A DNA stretch of 40,590 nucleotides, from positions 1 through 40,590 of IMG/VR virus record IMGVR_UViG_3300010153_000020. One strand, 5' to 3'. Positions 10,600-20,400 of the stretch are shown here, piece after piece (position 1 is the stretch's first letter; every line of letters starts with the position of its first letter). Origin of the DNA: a virus. The notes under the pieces were generated by a model. That model did not search any database. It saw nothing but the letters and a program-made list of their open reading frames with translations, and was not told the DNA's origin. The translations under genes and the position numbers were made by a program.

Positions 10600-11987
10600 T
10601 ATAATCCTAATCCTTTTAAAATATTATCTTCTTCTTCTTCACTACCAGAACCCGATGGCAATACAACCTCTTCTTCTTCGAATACAGCTAAAATATCTCT
10701 TGCAAAGTATTCATTAGCTTCAACTATAAAATCTTTAAAAGTCATATGGTCAGGGAATCCAAATAATGATTGAGCAGTTTCATCTAATTCTTTTCTTTTA
10801 ATATCTCCCTTAGCTTTACCACCATGAGGTAAAGAATAATATTCCCATAGTTTGTCTAATTTATTTCTAAGCTCATTGTAATCAGGTTTACCACCCTGTA
10901 TTTTTCCATAAGGACCGATTTCAGCTGTGCTTAATTCTACTAGAGTTTTATAATCTGCAGTATATTCTGCTAACTTCTCAGGCGATGTATCTGTGAACCC
11001 ATGCATATTAGCCCATAAGAATCCTACATCTTCATTAATTAATTCAATATTTTTATAAGCAGAATCTAATCTAGCTCGATCATCCTCAGTTTTAACATTA
11101 CCTTCTAGATTTTGAGCAATAGTCCAATAAGTATCTAATTGTCCTAATTCAAGTTTAGTTGAACCACCTGTTATTCTCATATTAAAGTATTCAGCGACAT
11201 TTTTATCTTTTTCTTCTTCTTTACTCAAGGTATGTTTGTCTTTTTTAATTAACAATTCCAAATCTTTTATCTCTTTAGTTATATCAGTACTTTGCAATTT
11301 GGCTAACTGAGCCATAGCAGGGCCTGTATTTCCTGCAAAGTATTCCTTAATAACATTTAACTCAGCATTATCTTTCTGAGCTTGAGCAACCACTGTAGCA
11401 TCTTTAGATTGTAAATTTGCCTCTATAATTGTAGGATCTATATTATATATATCTAAATATCGTTCATAGCTTAAATCATCAATATTCCACTTCTCATCAG
11501 CTCCTGGACCACCACCACCTGCCATAATATTCTTAGCTCTATGTATTCCACTCGCTAACAAATCAGATAACTCAGCAGAACTTTCTTTCCAATATTCAGA
11601 TTGACTTGAGTAATGCTCAGCTAATTCATTATAATTATCAAGTTCAGGCTTTTGAGTATTAGCTATTAATTGTTTTGAGCCATGAGTACTATTGTAATCT
11701 TCGATAGCATCTAAAGATATACCCAATTGATATATATTGTCTTTTTTCTTTTCAAAATCCTGTTCATATGCAAGAGATAATGCTTTATTTTCTTTGTATA
11801 AATCTTGTGATTGCTGATATTTTTGCTGTGTTAATCTTAATCCTGCTTCTAATGCATACTTTTTCTCAAGCATCATTTCATCATGAGCTTCTTGTCTACC
11901 CATCATTTGATATTGTAATAATAATTTAGGCAATTCTTCGAAGAAATCTTGCCATGGAGATCTCTCTATAACTATTCTACTTCCCAT
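10599..11987 (-). CDS. Alpha-helical, coiled-coil virion protein, 462 aa
   Basis: The protein is rich in Glu, Lys, Gln and Leu, with long predicted helices across residues 30-110 and around 230-265. It has a Gly run (AGGGGPGADEKW) near residue 155 and a very acidic tail (about 435-457, with E-E-E-E). No enzymatic motif or membrane segment was seen and I recognise no family. It starts 10 bases after the Hint-domain gene stops, with AAGG before the ATG, and its stop overlaps the next ATG. It sits between the Hint protein and the 335-aa protein in what looks like the ejection cluster, so a helical internal or injected protein is likely, by position only. Confidence 0.8.
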   Translation of the reverse strand: MGSRIVIERSPWQDFFEELPKLLLQYQMMGRQEAHDEMMLEKKYALEAGLRLTQQKYQQSQDLYKENKALSLAYEQDFEKKKDNIYQLGISLDAIEDYNSTHGSKQLIANTQKPELDNYNELAEHYSSQSEYWKESSAELSDLLASGIHRAKNIMAGGGGPGADEKWNIDDLSYERYLDIYNIDPTIIEANLQSKDATVVAQAQKDNAELNVIKEYFAGNTGPAMAQLAKLQSTDITKEIKDLELLIKKDKHTLSKEEEKDKNVAEYFNMRITGGSTKLELGQLDTYWTIAQNLEGNVKTEDDRARLDSAYKNIELINEDVGFLWANMHGFTDTSPEKLAEYTADYKTLVELSTAEIGPYGKIQGGKPDYNELRNKLDKLWEYYSLPHGGKAKGDIKRKELDETAQSLFGFPDHMTFKDFIVEANEYFARDILAVFEEEEVVLPSGSGSEEEEDNILKGLGL

Positions 11988-11996
11988 TTTTAATCC

Positions 11997-13049
11997 TTAC
12001 TTAGGTTCACTAGTTGTGAGTTTATATAAAGGCTTATACCATAAATAATTCAAGTTATAAAACCACTTAAATTTATTTGCTACTCTCCATCCCCATAAAG
12101 CTAATTTATGTGGTAAAGGTCCATCAAATATAGTGCAAGCTATATTATCTACTATAACAGATCCCTCTTCTGTAAATAAATCGTACTTACCTTTCATCAT
12201 CTTATGTTCAACGGAATGCACTTTAACGCTCTTTAAGGTACCATTTTCGACAATATTAATTTCATCTCCAGGGTGTATATATCTAGCCTTTTTTGTCTTT
12301 TTAATTCCATTAACAAATATTCTATGTCTAGCAGTGACTTTTAATTTTGAATCACCTGCCTTTATAATAGTATAATAGTATTTATTTTTTGAATCTTTTG
12401 TATTAAAGAACATATCTTTAACTACTTTAGAATATATAACATCTCCTGAATTATTGAATGCTTGAATCATGTCTCCATATTCTACATCCTTAACTTTTTT
12501 AGTTATGCCATTTTTAAGAGTAACTATACTATTGCCATGGAAACAAGATTTTTTATCATCTTTATCAGCATCAGCAGCAGTTTCAGCTGAAACAATATCA
12601 GCTGCAAATTCTGATTCATATTGAGCATATGCTGATTGTTTTTGTTCTTGAGCTTGATTGAAAGCACTTTGCCTGCCTGCTTGAGTAGCTCCAAATAATT
12701 CTGCTCGTTGCGCTTCCATTCTTTGTTTTATATCACCAGCACCTTCAAATCCTCTCATAGAAGCTGTAGCTGCACCTTCTTGTGTTAATTTAGAAAGATT
12801 ATTCCTATTAGCAGAAGTAAGTTCACCCATCCTTCCTCTCATTACATCTTGTATTCTATCTATTTTATCTGTATCAAAGGCTGAAAAATATTTTGCATAA
12901 TCAGATCCAACCCCTGCTTTAGCAATAAGAGCATTTAAATCTTCATTAGACATTTCGGCTAATTGTTCTGGGGTTATATCTGCAAGTTGATTCTCATCCC
13001 ATCCAGAACTGCCAGGACTGTGTGGGTTAGTGGGTCTCATATCAGACAT
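11997..13049 (-). CDS. Virion protein with C-terminal Hedgehog-like Hint (autoprocessing) domain, 350 aa
   Basis: Residues 1-168 are a Gln/Ala/Glu-rich helical region ending in DKDDKKS. A Hint domain starts at Cys169-Phe170 (CFHGNSIVTLKNG). Y-G-D at 191-193, Y-S at 206-207, V-T-A-R-H at 238-242 and I-A-C-T-I-F at 303-308 match Hedgehog CF, IGD, YS, VTPAH and ASCYAV in order. From the Cys to Y-S the spacing equals Drosophila Hedgehog with no gap. Thr239 and His242 are the expected block-B catalytic pair. There is no terminal His-Asn plus C-extein nucleophile, so self-cleavage or nucleophile transfer is expected rather than splicing. The position of Hedgehog Asp46, needed for cholesterol activation, is Phe214. 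An aromatic tail (311-345) follows, where Hedgehog has its adduct-recognition region. Known chemistry: the Cys makes a thioester that a nucleophile resolves. Processing here, and any adduct, are inferred. Confidence 0.85.
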   Translation of the reverse strand: MSDMRPTNPHSPGSSGWDENQLADITPEQLAEMSNEDLNALIAKAGVGSDYAKYFSAFDTDKIDRIQDVMRGRMGELTSANRNNLSKLTQEGAATASMRGFEGAGDIKQRMEAQRAELFGATQAGRQSAFNQAQEQKQSAYAQYESEFAADIVSAETAADADKDDKKSCFHGNSIVTLKNGITKKVKDVEYGDMIQAFNNSGDVIYSKVVKDMFFNTKDSKNKYYYTIIKAGDSKLKVTARHRIFVNGIKKTKKARYIHPGDEINIVENGTLKSVKVHSVEHKMMKGKYDLFTEEGSVIVDNIACTIFDGPLPHKLALWGWRVANKFKWFYNLNYLWYKPLYKLTTSEPK

Positions 13050-13051
13050 AT

Positions 13052-13690
13052 TTACTTATCTCCTTTTAACCAATCAAAATTAAATTCAATTGGATCGTCT
13101 GTCCTAGTTTGAAGTCTACCTATACTATAAGGATTATCAGCATCTAAAACCTCAGGAACAGCTGCTTTGTAATTAGCATCACCAGGTACGCCCACTGCTT
13201 TAACTCCTGGGGTAATTACATTCTTAGTCCCCCCTGCTTGTTTAACCTTATCTAGGAATTTCATTTTTTCACCACCTTCAGCTACTTGCCCAGCTTTAGC
13301 AAATTCTTTCATAAATTCACCACCACCTGCTAACATAGCAGTAGTTCCAGCACTTTTCATCATACTTACATTAGCATCTTCAATGATATCGCCCCTAGCC
13401 CCTTGATTCATATGCCCATATTCAGTATCTGCCATTACGTCCTTTGTTGGAGTGAATGAAACTTTTTTAGCAGCAGCCATTCTTCCCCCTAAATTACCAG
13501 CCATTGAGCCTATACCTGCTACAGCAGCAGTTGCTAATAACCCTGCAGGATTCAATGCAGCTACAAGACCTAATGCCCCCAATGAACCTCCTATAGAGCC
13601 AAATAATCCTTGCTTTCTAGCTTTTGATTGAAGCTCTCTTTGAGACTTCATTTGATCTACTTGTAATTGTGCTCTTCCTAGTGCACCCAT
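13052..13690 (-). CDS. Gly/Ala-rich membrane-active virion protein, 212 aa
   Basis: A basic N-terminus (residues 1-28, Q/K/R-rich) is followed by a strongly hydrophobic Gly/Ala segment at about 29-72 (GLFGSIGGSLGALGLVAAL, then a second stretch LLATAAVAGIGSMAG). That is long enough for one or two membrane passes. The rest is soluble and Gly-rich. Small proteins of this kind in short-tailed phages (P22 gp7, T7 gp14) are stored in the capsid and insert in the host envelope during DNA ejection. The resemblance here is in composition and position, not in a recognised motif. It is the first gene of the cluster 13690-1 and has an excellent SD (AAAAAGGAG) before its ATG. Two bases separate its stop from the Hint gene's start. 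Confidence 0.75.
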   Translation of the reverse strand: MGALGRAQLQVDQMKSQRELQSKARKQGLFGSIGGSLGALGLVAALNPAGLLATAAVAGIGSMAGNLGGRMAAAKKVSFTPTKDVMADTEYGHMNQGARGDIIEDANVSMMKSAGTTAMLAGGGEFMKEFAKAGQVAEGGEKMKFLDKVKQAGGTKNVITPGVKAVGVPGDANYKAAVPEVLDADNPYSIGRLQTRTDDPIEFNFDWLKGDK

Positions 13691-13754
13691 ATAATGCTCC
13701 TTTTTACCTTAGTTTTAGTCAATATAAAATACATTTATAACCTCATAATTCCTA

Positions 13755-15767
13755 TTAAAAATTTGCTCCTAAAAATATTGCATTCTCTGTTGTTGCTGCA
13801 GATGCTGTAACCACTAAATATGGTGCAGTTGCAGTACCATCCGTTTCTTCTGTAGAATAATAGGCTAATCTAGTCCCAAAACCTGGGCCAGAACTAGCAC
13901 TAGAATCATATGTTCCGTCAGCTGCATAGTGAGCATTCATATCATCACTGATAACTACAAATGCAAAGAAAGAATTTCCAGGGCAGTCACCTTTAGCAGT
14001 ACTATTTAATTCATAAGTCATTTCAGCATCTGTAGTACCCCCCGCAGCTGTAGCACCATCATTATATATAGGAGCTGCATAATCACGAACACTAGTATCT
14101 GTATCAAATGCTCCTGATGCATAGTTTACCTTTCTTACATTTGTTTGAGTAAAATTGCCAGTAAAAGCAACTGCTTTCTTCCCCCATAATTTTAAATCCA
14201 AATCAGTTACAGTGCCACTTATTGAAGAGCAATCAAATTTATGATGAACTTCACTATGAAAATATTGATAAGGAAATTTAGAACTACCTAATCCTGTCCT
14301 ATATGTACTTACGAAAGTATTGCTTCCAGTTCCTTGAGAAGTCCTTGCCCATGAGCCAGTGCTTAATACAGTGCTCCAACTTGAAGGAGGGAAGAAAAAT
14401 TGCCCAACATTAGCATATAATACATCACCACCTGAATTTATATTAGTATCTATATACTCTGCAATCTTTAGCCTGTCTTCTAATATACCTTCAGAGGTTA
14501 AATATTTAGTATATTTATATTTATTATTACCTAAATCTTGCAATGAATGGGTAGTCCTTGATTCTAACTCATCTAAATTTTCATCAAATAGTTTAGGGTT
14601 TTCAAGGGTAAGCACAAGGTCATCAAATTTAAAATCAATAAAATCAGTATCTATATTATAATATGTATTATCTACAGTCACAGTATCTATAGAAACACTA
14701 AATTTATTCTTAACCTTAGTAATCATATCAGCCAAAGTAATGTCAATATAAGATGTATCATTAAATGTTTTTGTTTTAAATAAAGTCTTTATCTCATTCG
14801 GGATAGGTTTAGTGTTAAAATATGCAAGGTAAGCTTTCTTATCATAATCATAATACCAACCACCAACCTTCTTTCCACCTATTAAAAAGTATTTACCAGA
14901 ACCCTCTGTCTCTTCATATGCTGTTGCCTCAAGCATATCTTCTATCATATGAGTAAATATAGTATCCACATCGCTTATATTGTCAGATGTAATATAGAAA
15001 GTGATTGCATCTTTCATGTACATAGAGCCACCACCTGGATTCTTTCCACCACTATATATACTAGATGTATTATACCCAGTTAAATCAACATCAGTGAACT
15101 CTTCTGACCTATCATAGTCTCCAGTTAGTATGTATTCATCGTTAAATTGCCCAATACAGAAAAGAATCTTCTTATCATCAGTACCAGATATATCATCATA
15201 TAAGTCGTCATCAGAATTGAATTTTAAGCCTGTTAAAAGATCATTCCCTGGTATAGATCCATCTTCTCTAAATGTTGTAGTTATAGGCTCTACTATATCT
15301 TTTGAAGATTCATATTTTGCATTTAAAATATCTACACCTGCCAAATCTACATTATACTCCACCTCAAAGTTTCTTGAAGACTTGTCATTCGGAATTAAAT
15401 GCCTTGTCATACCATGAGGATGGATTTTAACAAGGTCATTAGAAAGATTTAATGTCTGAGATACTCCATCTAATTTAACAGAGTTTAATGTAAATTCTAA
15501 TTGCTCACTTCCACTTTGATTGCAGTCAGGTCTAATACCCATAAACTTAGTAGGATTGTCATCGTCTCTTATACCTACGCTAAATATAGACTTATTCATT
15601 AATTTAATATTGCCTATAGTAGATGATGAATCATTTAAGGTCAAATCAGTATTATGGAAATCTCCATTTGAATCTTTGTAAAATTTATATCTTGAATGTA
15701 TATGTTGCTTTACAATACCATCATCTTCACTAATAACTTCAGCTACTCTTGATAGAATTTTAGACAT
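13755..15767 (-). CDS. Tail fibre or appendage protein, 670 aa
   Basis: The sequence is rich in Asp, Ser, Thr, Asn and Tyr with little charge clustering, typical of beta-structured phage appendages. The N-terminal 150 residues look like a beta domain. From about residue 445 (VGQFFFPPSSWSTV) to the end there is a distinct Gly/Thr/Ser-rich domain, probably a beta-sandwich, ending in FLGANF. No catalytic motif was seen and no family is recognised. Its ATG shares a base with the upstream fibre's stop (TAATG at 15767) and I see no SD, so it probably depends on coupled translation. Its place right after the fibre suggests a receptor-binding or tail-spike component. Confidence 0.7.
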   Translation of the reverse strand: MSKILSRVAEVISEDDGIVKQHIHSRYKFYKDSNGDFHNTDLTLNDSSSTIGNIKLMNKSIFSVGIRDDDNPTKFMGIRPDCNQSGSEQLEFTLNSVKLDGVSQTLNLSNDLVKIHPHGMTRHLIPNDKSSRNFEVEYNVDLAGVDILNAKYESSKDIVEPITTTFREDGSIPGNDLLTGLKFNSDDDLYDDISGTDDKKILFCIGQFNDEYILTGDYDRSEEFTDVDLTGYNTSSIYSGGKNPGGGSMYMKDAITFYITSDNISDVDTIFTHMIEDMLEATAYEETEGSGKYFLIGGKKVGGWYYDYDKKAYLAYFNTKPIPNEIKTLFKTKTFNDTSYIDITLADMITKVKNKFSVSIDTVTVDNTYYNIDTDFIDFKFDDLVLTLENPKLFDENLDELESRTTHSLQDLGNNKYKYTKYLTSEGILEDRLKIAEYIDTNINSGGDVLYANVGQFFFPPSSWSTVLSTGSWARTSQGTGSNTFVSTYRTGLGSSKFPYQYFHSEVHHKFDCSSISGTVTDLDLKLWGKKAVAFTGNFTQTNVRKVNYASGAFDTDTSVRDYAAPIYNDGATAAGGTTDAEMTYELNSTAKGDCPGNSFFAFVVISDDMNAHYAADGTYDSSASSGPGFGTRLAYYSTEETDGTATAPYLVVTASAATTENAIFLGANF

Positions 15768-17413
15768 TATGAGAAGTTTTGACTTGCAACGCCATATGCG
15801 ATTTTTTCATTTGCATCCCAATAAAAGCAAAAGACATCCATTTTATCGGCAGTTTGAGTAACACTAGGCTTGCTTCCACCTGGCCACTTCACAGTCGCAG
15901 GATCTGTATCAGCGGCACCATAATGAGAAGTCCATGTGGTTATTAAATTCTTTGTAACACTACTATGTGTTTTTACTAATACCGTATAGTTACCAGAACC
16001 AGTTACTGGAAATATTAACCTTGCATCTGCAACTGTTATATCAGCTCCAGTAAATGTCATTCTAGCTTTATTACCATTGCCATTAAAATCAATATCACAA
16101 TCAGCACTATCACTAGGAGTTGGTGTCGCATAATGATTAAAAGAAAAAGGCTTGGTAGTAGTAACTGCTCTCTTTGGGGTAAGTTGAATATCTCTTCCAT
16201 CACTTATTGATATTAAACTACGATTACCTGCACTAGCATTACCTGAAGATAATACTATTCCATAATTCCCATTAGAAATTATAGTTGCATCTGCACCAGT
16301 ACTTCCAACTTTTATATTTCCACTTCCATTGGGAGTAACGAGAATATCTTCATTAGCGCCATCTGTAATAGTCATAGTACCAGTAGAACTATTGCCTGTA
16401 GATAATACTAAACTATTATTACCATTTGATTTAACTGTAGTATCTCCTGTCCCAGCACCTACATTTATAGTATTACCAGCTGATCTTCCTTGATATGTAT
16501 CAACTCTAGTAGATTCTCCTACAAAATCAGCATAGGCTGAGGCACCTGAGCTACCAGTATTTTTTTCAATTACTAGATTACCAGCATTAGATCGTAATTG
16601 AGTATTATAACTTGCAGGAGATTCAGCGGCACCTTGCCCTCCAGCATTAATAATAAATGTATCACTATTAGTCCCATTAACAGCTGCTTGCTTATCACCT
16701 ATCACTTTATTCCCATGGTCAATAGGAGCACCTTGTAGATGATGATTTGTATTTGGACCAGGAACTACGTGGTTTGTAGTAGGCTCTGTTGTTTGCTTTT
16801 TAATTGGATATACAAATGCCCTCACTTCTACTGCTGGGAATTCTACATCTGTTAATTGATTCCCACCCGCATCCTTGCTGGTAACAATTAAATCTTTATA
16901 TGTTCCATCATCAAACAATTCAGAATATAACATTGTTAGTCCATGCTCATGTATATGTAAGTCAAAGGTATTATTATCTATTATTCTTATAAAATAGCCA
17001 TAAGAACTAGATTTGGGTCCTAAATATGATACATGAGATGTTAGATTAATAGTATATTTCTCTTGATTACCATTATTTAAAGCAGTAAACCTACAATACA
17101 ATTCTGCCTTTACAAAAGCTGTTCCTGAATTATGTTTAATTCTATACTTGCCTGGAGTCATACCATTACTATTAGCTACATCAGGGAATTGCGTTGAATC
17201 ACTAGGAGATTGCACAGGGAACCAACCTGTATCATGACTATAAGATAAATGAGATAAATCTTGTTTCTTTTTACTGCCAAAAGATAACGGTATACTACCC
17301 CACATGTTTCTCGATTTTAATAGTAAGGTAGCTATTCCTGCACTTTGATATAGCAACATATCTCCATTATTTCCTTGTGATGAGGTGGGATATTGAGTTA
17401 CTACAGGTACCAT
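15767..17413 (-). CDS. Tail fibre protein with beta-helical middle and C-terminal knob, 548 aa
   Basis: The N-terminal 210 residues are a beta-rich attachment domain. Residues about 240-410 are short Asn/Gly/Ser/Thr repeats (LVLSTGNSSTGTM, ILVTPNGSGNIKVGS, IVLSSGNASAGN) of the kind that form trimeric beta-helical shafts. The end (about 430-548) contains KWPGGSKPSVTQTADKMDVF and finishes YGVASQNF. This is a tip signature I recall from many marine phage fibre-like proteins, where K-W-[PA]-G-G is followed by a V-D-V-F/L-x-F strand. The likely role is host recognition at the tail tip. The start overlaps the stop of the nozzle-like gene by one base (TAATG at 17413). Confidence 0.8.
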   Translation of the reverse strand: MVPVVTQYPTSSQGNNGDMLLYQSAGIATLLLKSRNMWGSIPLSFGSKKKQDLSHLSYSHDTGWFPVQSPSDSTQFPDVANSNGMTPGKYRIKHNSGTAFVKAELYCRFTALNNGNQEKYTINLTSHVSYLGPKSSSYGYFIRIIDNNTFDLHIHEHGLTMLYSELFDDGTYKDLIVTSKDAGGNQLTDVEFPAVEVRAFVYPIKKQTTEPTTNHVVPGPNTNHHLQGAPIDHGNKVIGDKQAAVNGTNSDTFIINAGGQGAAESPASYNTQLRSNAGNLVIEKNTGSSGASAYADFVGESTRVDTYQGRSAGNTINVGAGTGDTTVKSNGNNSLVLSTGNSSTGTMTITDGANEDILVTPNGSGNIKVGSTGADATIISNGNYGIVLSSGNASAGNRSLISISDGRDIQLTPKRAVTTTKPFSFNHYATPTPSDSADCDIDFNGNGNKARMTFTGADITVADARLIFPVTGSGNYTVLVKTHSSVTKNLITTWTSHYGAADTDPATVKWPGGSKPSVTQTADKMDVFCFYWDANEKIAYGVASQNFS

Positions 17414-20400
17414 TATTTGTGAACCTTCTGCTTATACGTTATTGATATATCATCTAATTTAAACGTGCTAGGAATATTATAACTTGTAGATGATAATTTT
17501 AACAAAGATACCTTTATAGCTGTAACCTTCTTAACAACAGATCTTATAGAAACTGCAGCCCCTACATGCCCTGCAGGTAAACAATATTTAAATGTAAAAG
17601 TTTCTGTTTTATTGGCTGTGGTAGGTAGTATCCCTGCAAAAGTATTAGTTGCCAAGTCTGCTGTCCCACTCGTTGTAGTTCCAGATGGTACACAGAAATA
17701 TTCAACAGGAGGGCCACCTTCTGTATAGAACGCTTCTATCCTTGCAACTAACTGAGTAGAGGCATTTGCTTTATAGGTAAAGTTTAAAGAGTATACTGTT
17801 TTTCTTTGAGCATGATTATTGAAATCTATTGCTGGAGATTCGTATAATAATATTTGATGTTTCTCGTTTTGAGCAGCAGAGTTCCACTTCATAAATTTAG
17901 CACCAGATGTTGCAGCTCCTGTTGGATACCCACTTGTGTAACTGTTGTAAATACTATTTCTTACTGTTACCACTTTTGAATCTCTAGTTATAATACTATT
18001 GCTACGTTCAGTTATACTTTGAGCATCACTAAATTTTCTAAAGAATTGAGTCAAATTCTTTCTATATATATTCCACATAAACCCAACATCTTCAAGATTA
18101 GTACCTGCCAGCCCTTGATTGTGAATGATAACATTCTTTTCAATAGGATCGTAAGATACTACAGGCGCTTGAGTACTATTCTCAGTAAAGAGATCTGTCC
18201 ACCTACTTTCAGAAGTAGTCATTGTTGCATTAGATGCAATACTAGGCAGTGCAGATGTTACATCCAATCCAATTTCAGAAAATAAGTTTACTATCTGCTC
18301 TCCATCAAAAGCATATAAACCATTCTTACTAGCCCATACTACTCCTTGCTCTGTCTGAGTTACTTGACAAGGATTTTTAACACCTGTATGTTTTGCAGAA
18401 GATTTCAACATTTCCAACTCTTTAGAGATATCAATAGCATGTACTACATTTTCTTTAAATTGCAATATGAAATTTCTCCAGGCTTCTAAATGAACTACTG
18501 TATCTGCATCTGAAGCTGTTACATCAATAAATGATTGCTTGGTAAATACATCATATTCTCCAAAAGCAGTTTTCATCATTCTATCTGGATAATGAACCCC
18601 ATCAAATTTAACATTACCTACATATGTTCTACCGTTTGCAACTACTGCAGTTTTATAATAACAACTTCCTATATCTTTATCAGGGTATCCATGTATAGAC
18701 TCAAACGTCTCATCACCTATAGAACGAACTGTTGCTTCGCAAAAATGAACATGCCCTTGAGCATCAGGCCAGTGACCACTTCTTCCATTATAAGCAGTTC
18801 CACCATAAGTATCTGTAGCAATTTCACTTAAAAATTTAGCTCCAGCAGGAGCATGCCATTCAGTATCTCGTCTTTGCCAAGGATTCCAACTAGCAGAACC
18901 TGCACCTCTCATCCCTCTTTCGTAATCAACTTCACATAATAATTTCTTTGAAGAAGTTGTAATATAAACATCTTTCTCGGGATCACTAGAACGCTGCTCA
19001 ATATATACTCTATATCCTTTTATTCTTGGATTGGCAAAACATGACAATCCATCATGCAGAGCTCTTAAATTAAACCATCCTGTCCCATAAACTCGTCTTG
19101 AATAATGCTGATTTGAGAACCCAGACCCTGGTAAATTGAAAAAATTAGGAGTTTCTGTTAATGCAGATTCTTGTCCATTTTCATATACATATCCTACATA
19201 CATTCTCCATCCAGGATTAGCAGTAGTTCCTTTAGCTAAATATATATCTCCATGCCCAACAATCTCCGCATCCACATCTCCACCTGCATGGATATCTGGA
19301 GAGCCATCGTGTCTAAATGAAGGAGAAAAGAAGGTACATCCTTTTCTTCTTAATCCCCAATCTCCTGCGTGTGAAGAATTTTGAGAATAAGTATTATGAG
19401 CATCTATGCTCAGAGGTCCATTTATACCTACGCAATACCCCATCCCACCTCTTTCTTGAGAAGTACTTTCTCCATTTACTAAATGACCATCTTCGCATCC
19501 AAAGAAATTCCACAGTACAACAAAATGATAATCCCAAGTAAACCATGCCATGTCATAAAACATAGTTTGACTAGTTTGATCTGCTCTACACACACCTTGA
19601 CTGGTTCTTCCATCTTCACCTGCTGGAGAATCTGGGGTCCATGTACCATTCCGAGGAGTACTATTTTGTCTATCACTCTTAGTTCTATCTTTCCAATCAT
19701 ATGGACCTCTATCATCTGCTCCACTTTGCCAAGTATGGTCTGGTCCTGACCACCAATACATGCTATGAATTTGAGGAGTTTGTAGTTGTCCATGCCCTGT
19801 ATAATACCAATTCCAATTAGTACTTCTACCAGGATTTGCTTCATACTTTTGAGATGCTGAACCTCTATCTAATACCCAGCAATCAGTTTTTGCACATGCA
19901 TCATCATCAGTTACTCCAGCTTTCGCTATTTTATCTTCAGGAAATACATAACCATCGCCTTCAGTATTACTAAATAACTTCCCAGATTTTACATAACCCA
20001 ACCACAACTTAGTAGAATACCAAGGATTAAATCCTCCGTCACTAATTCGTATTGCTCCATTTGATGTATAATATACAGGATAAAAAGTTTCTGCCCATTT
20101 TTCTTCATCCACTAGAGCAGTTCCTGCATAAGTTGCGACTGTACCATCATAAGCCCACCACATACCATCAAATCCACCCATTCTTACATCTAATAGCCAT
20201 CCCCCTTCTCTATTAGTACCAGCTTCATTTTCTTTAATATCTCGTTCATATATATGCAGGGTGCCGTTAGCATATCCAGGTTGAGTAGCTACACTATTAC
20301 CATTCCTATGTTTAGAACCTAAAGCATAATATTCCGTAGGATTATTAGTAATTGCACGTGGACCCCATCTAAAATTACAATTTGGTATATCTAAATATTC

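Noticed and set aside
11997-12546. Functional splicing intein in the 350-aa protein
   Set aside because: There is no C-terminal His-Asn followed by Cys, Ser or Thr and no plausible C-extein. The final residues are an aromatic tail, so Hog-type processing fits better.
13691-13754. T4-late-like TTATAAATG and a TTGACT box in the gap before the 212-aa gene
   Set aside because: Both are expected by chance in such AT-rich DNA, no matching second element sits at the right spacing, and nothing else shows a promoter there.
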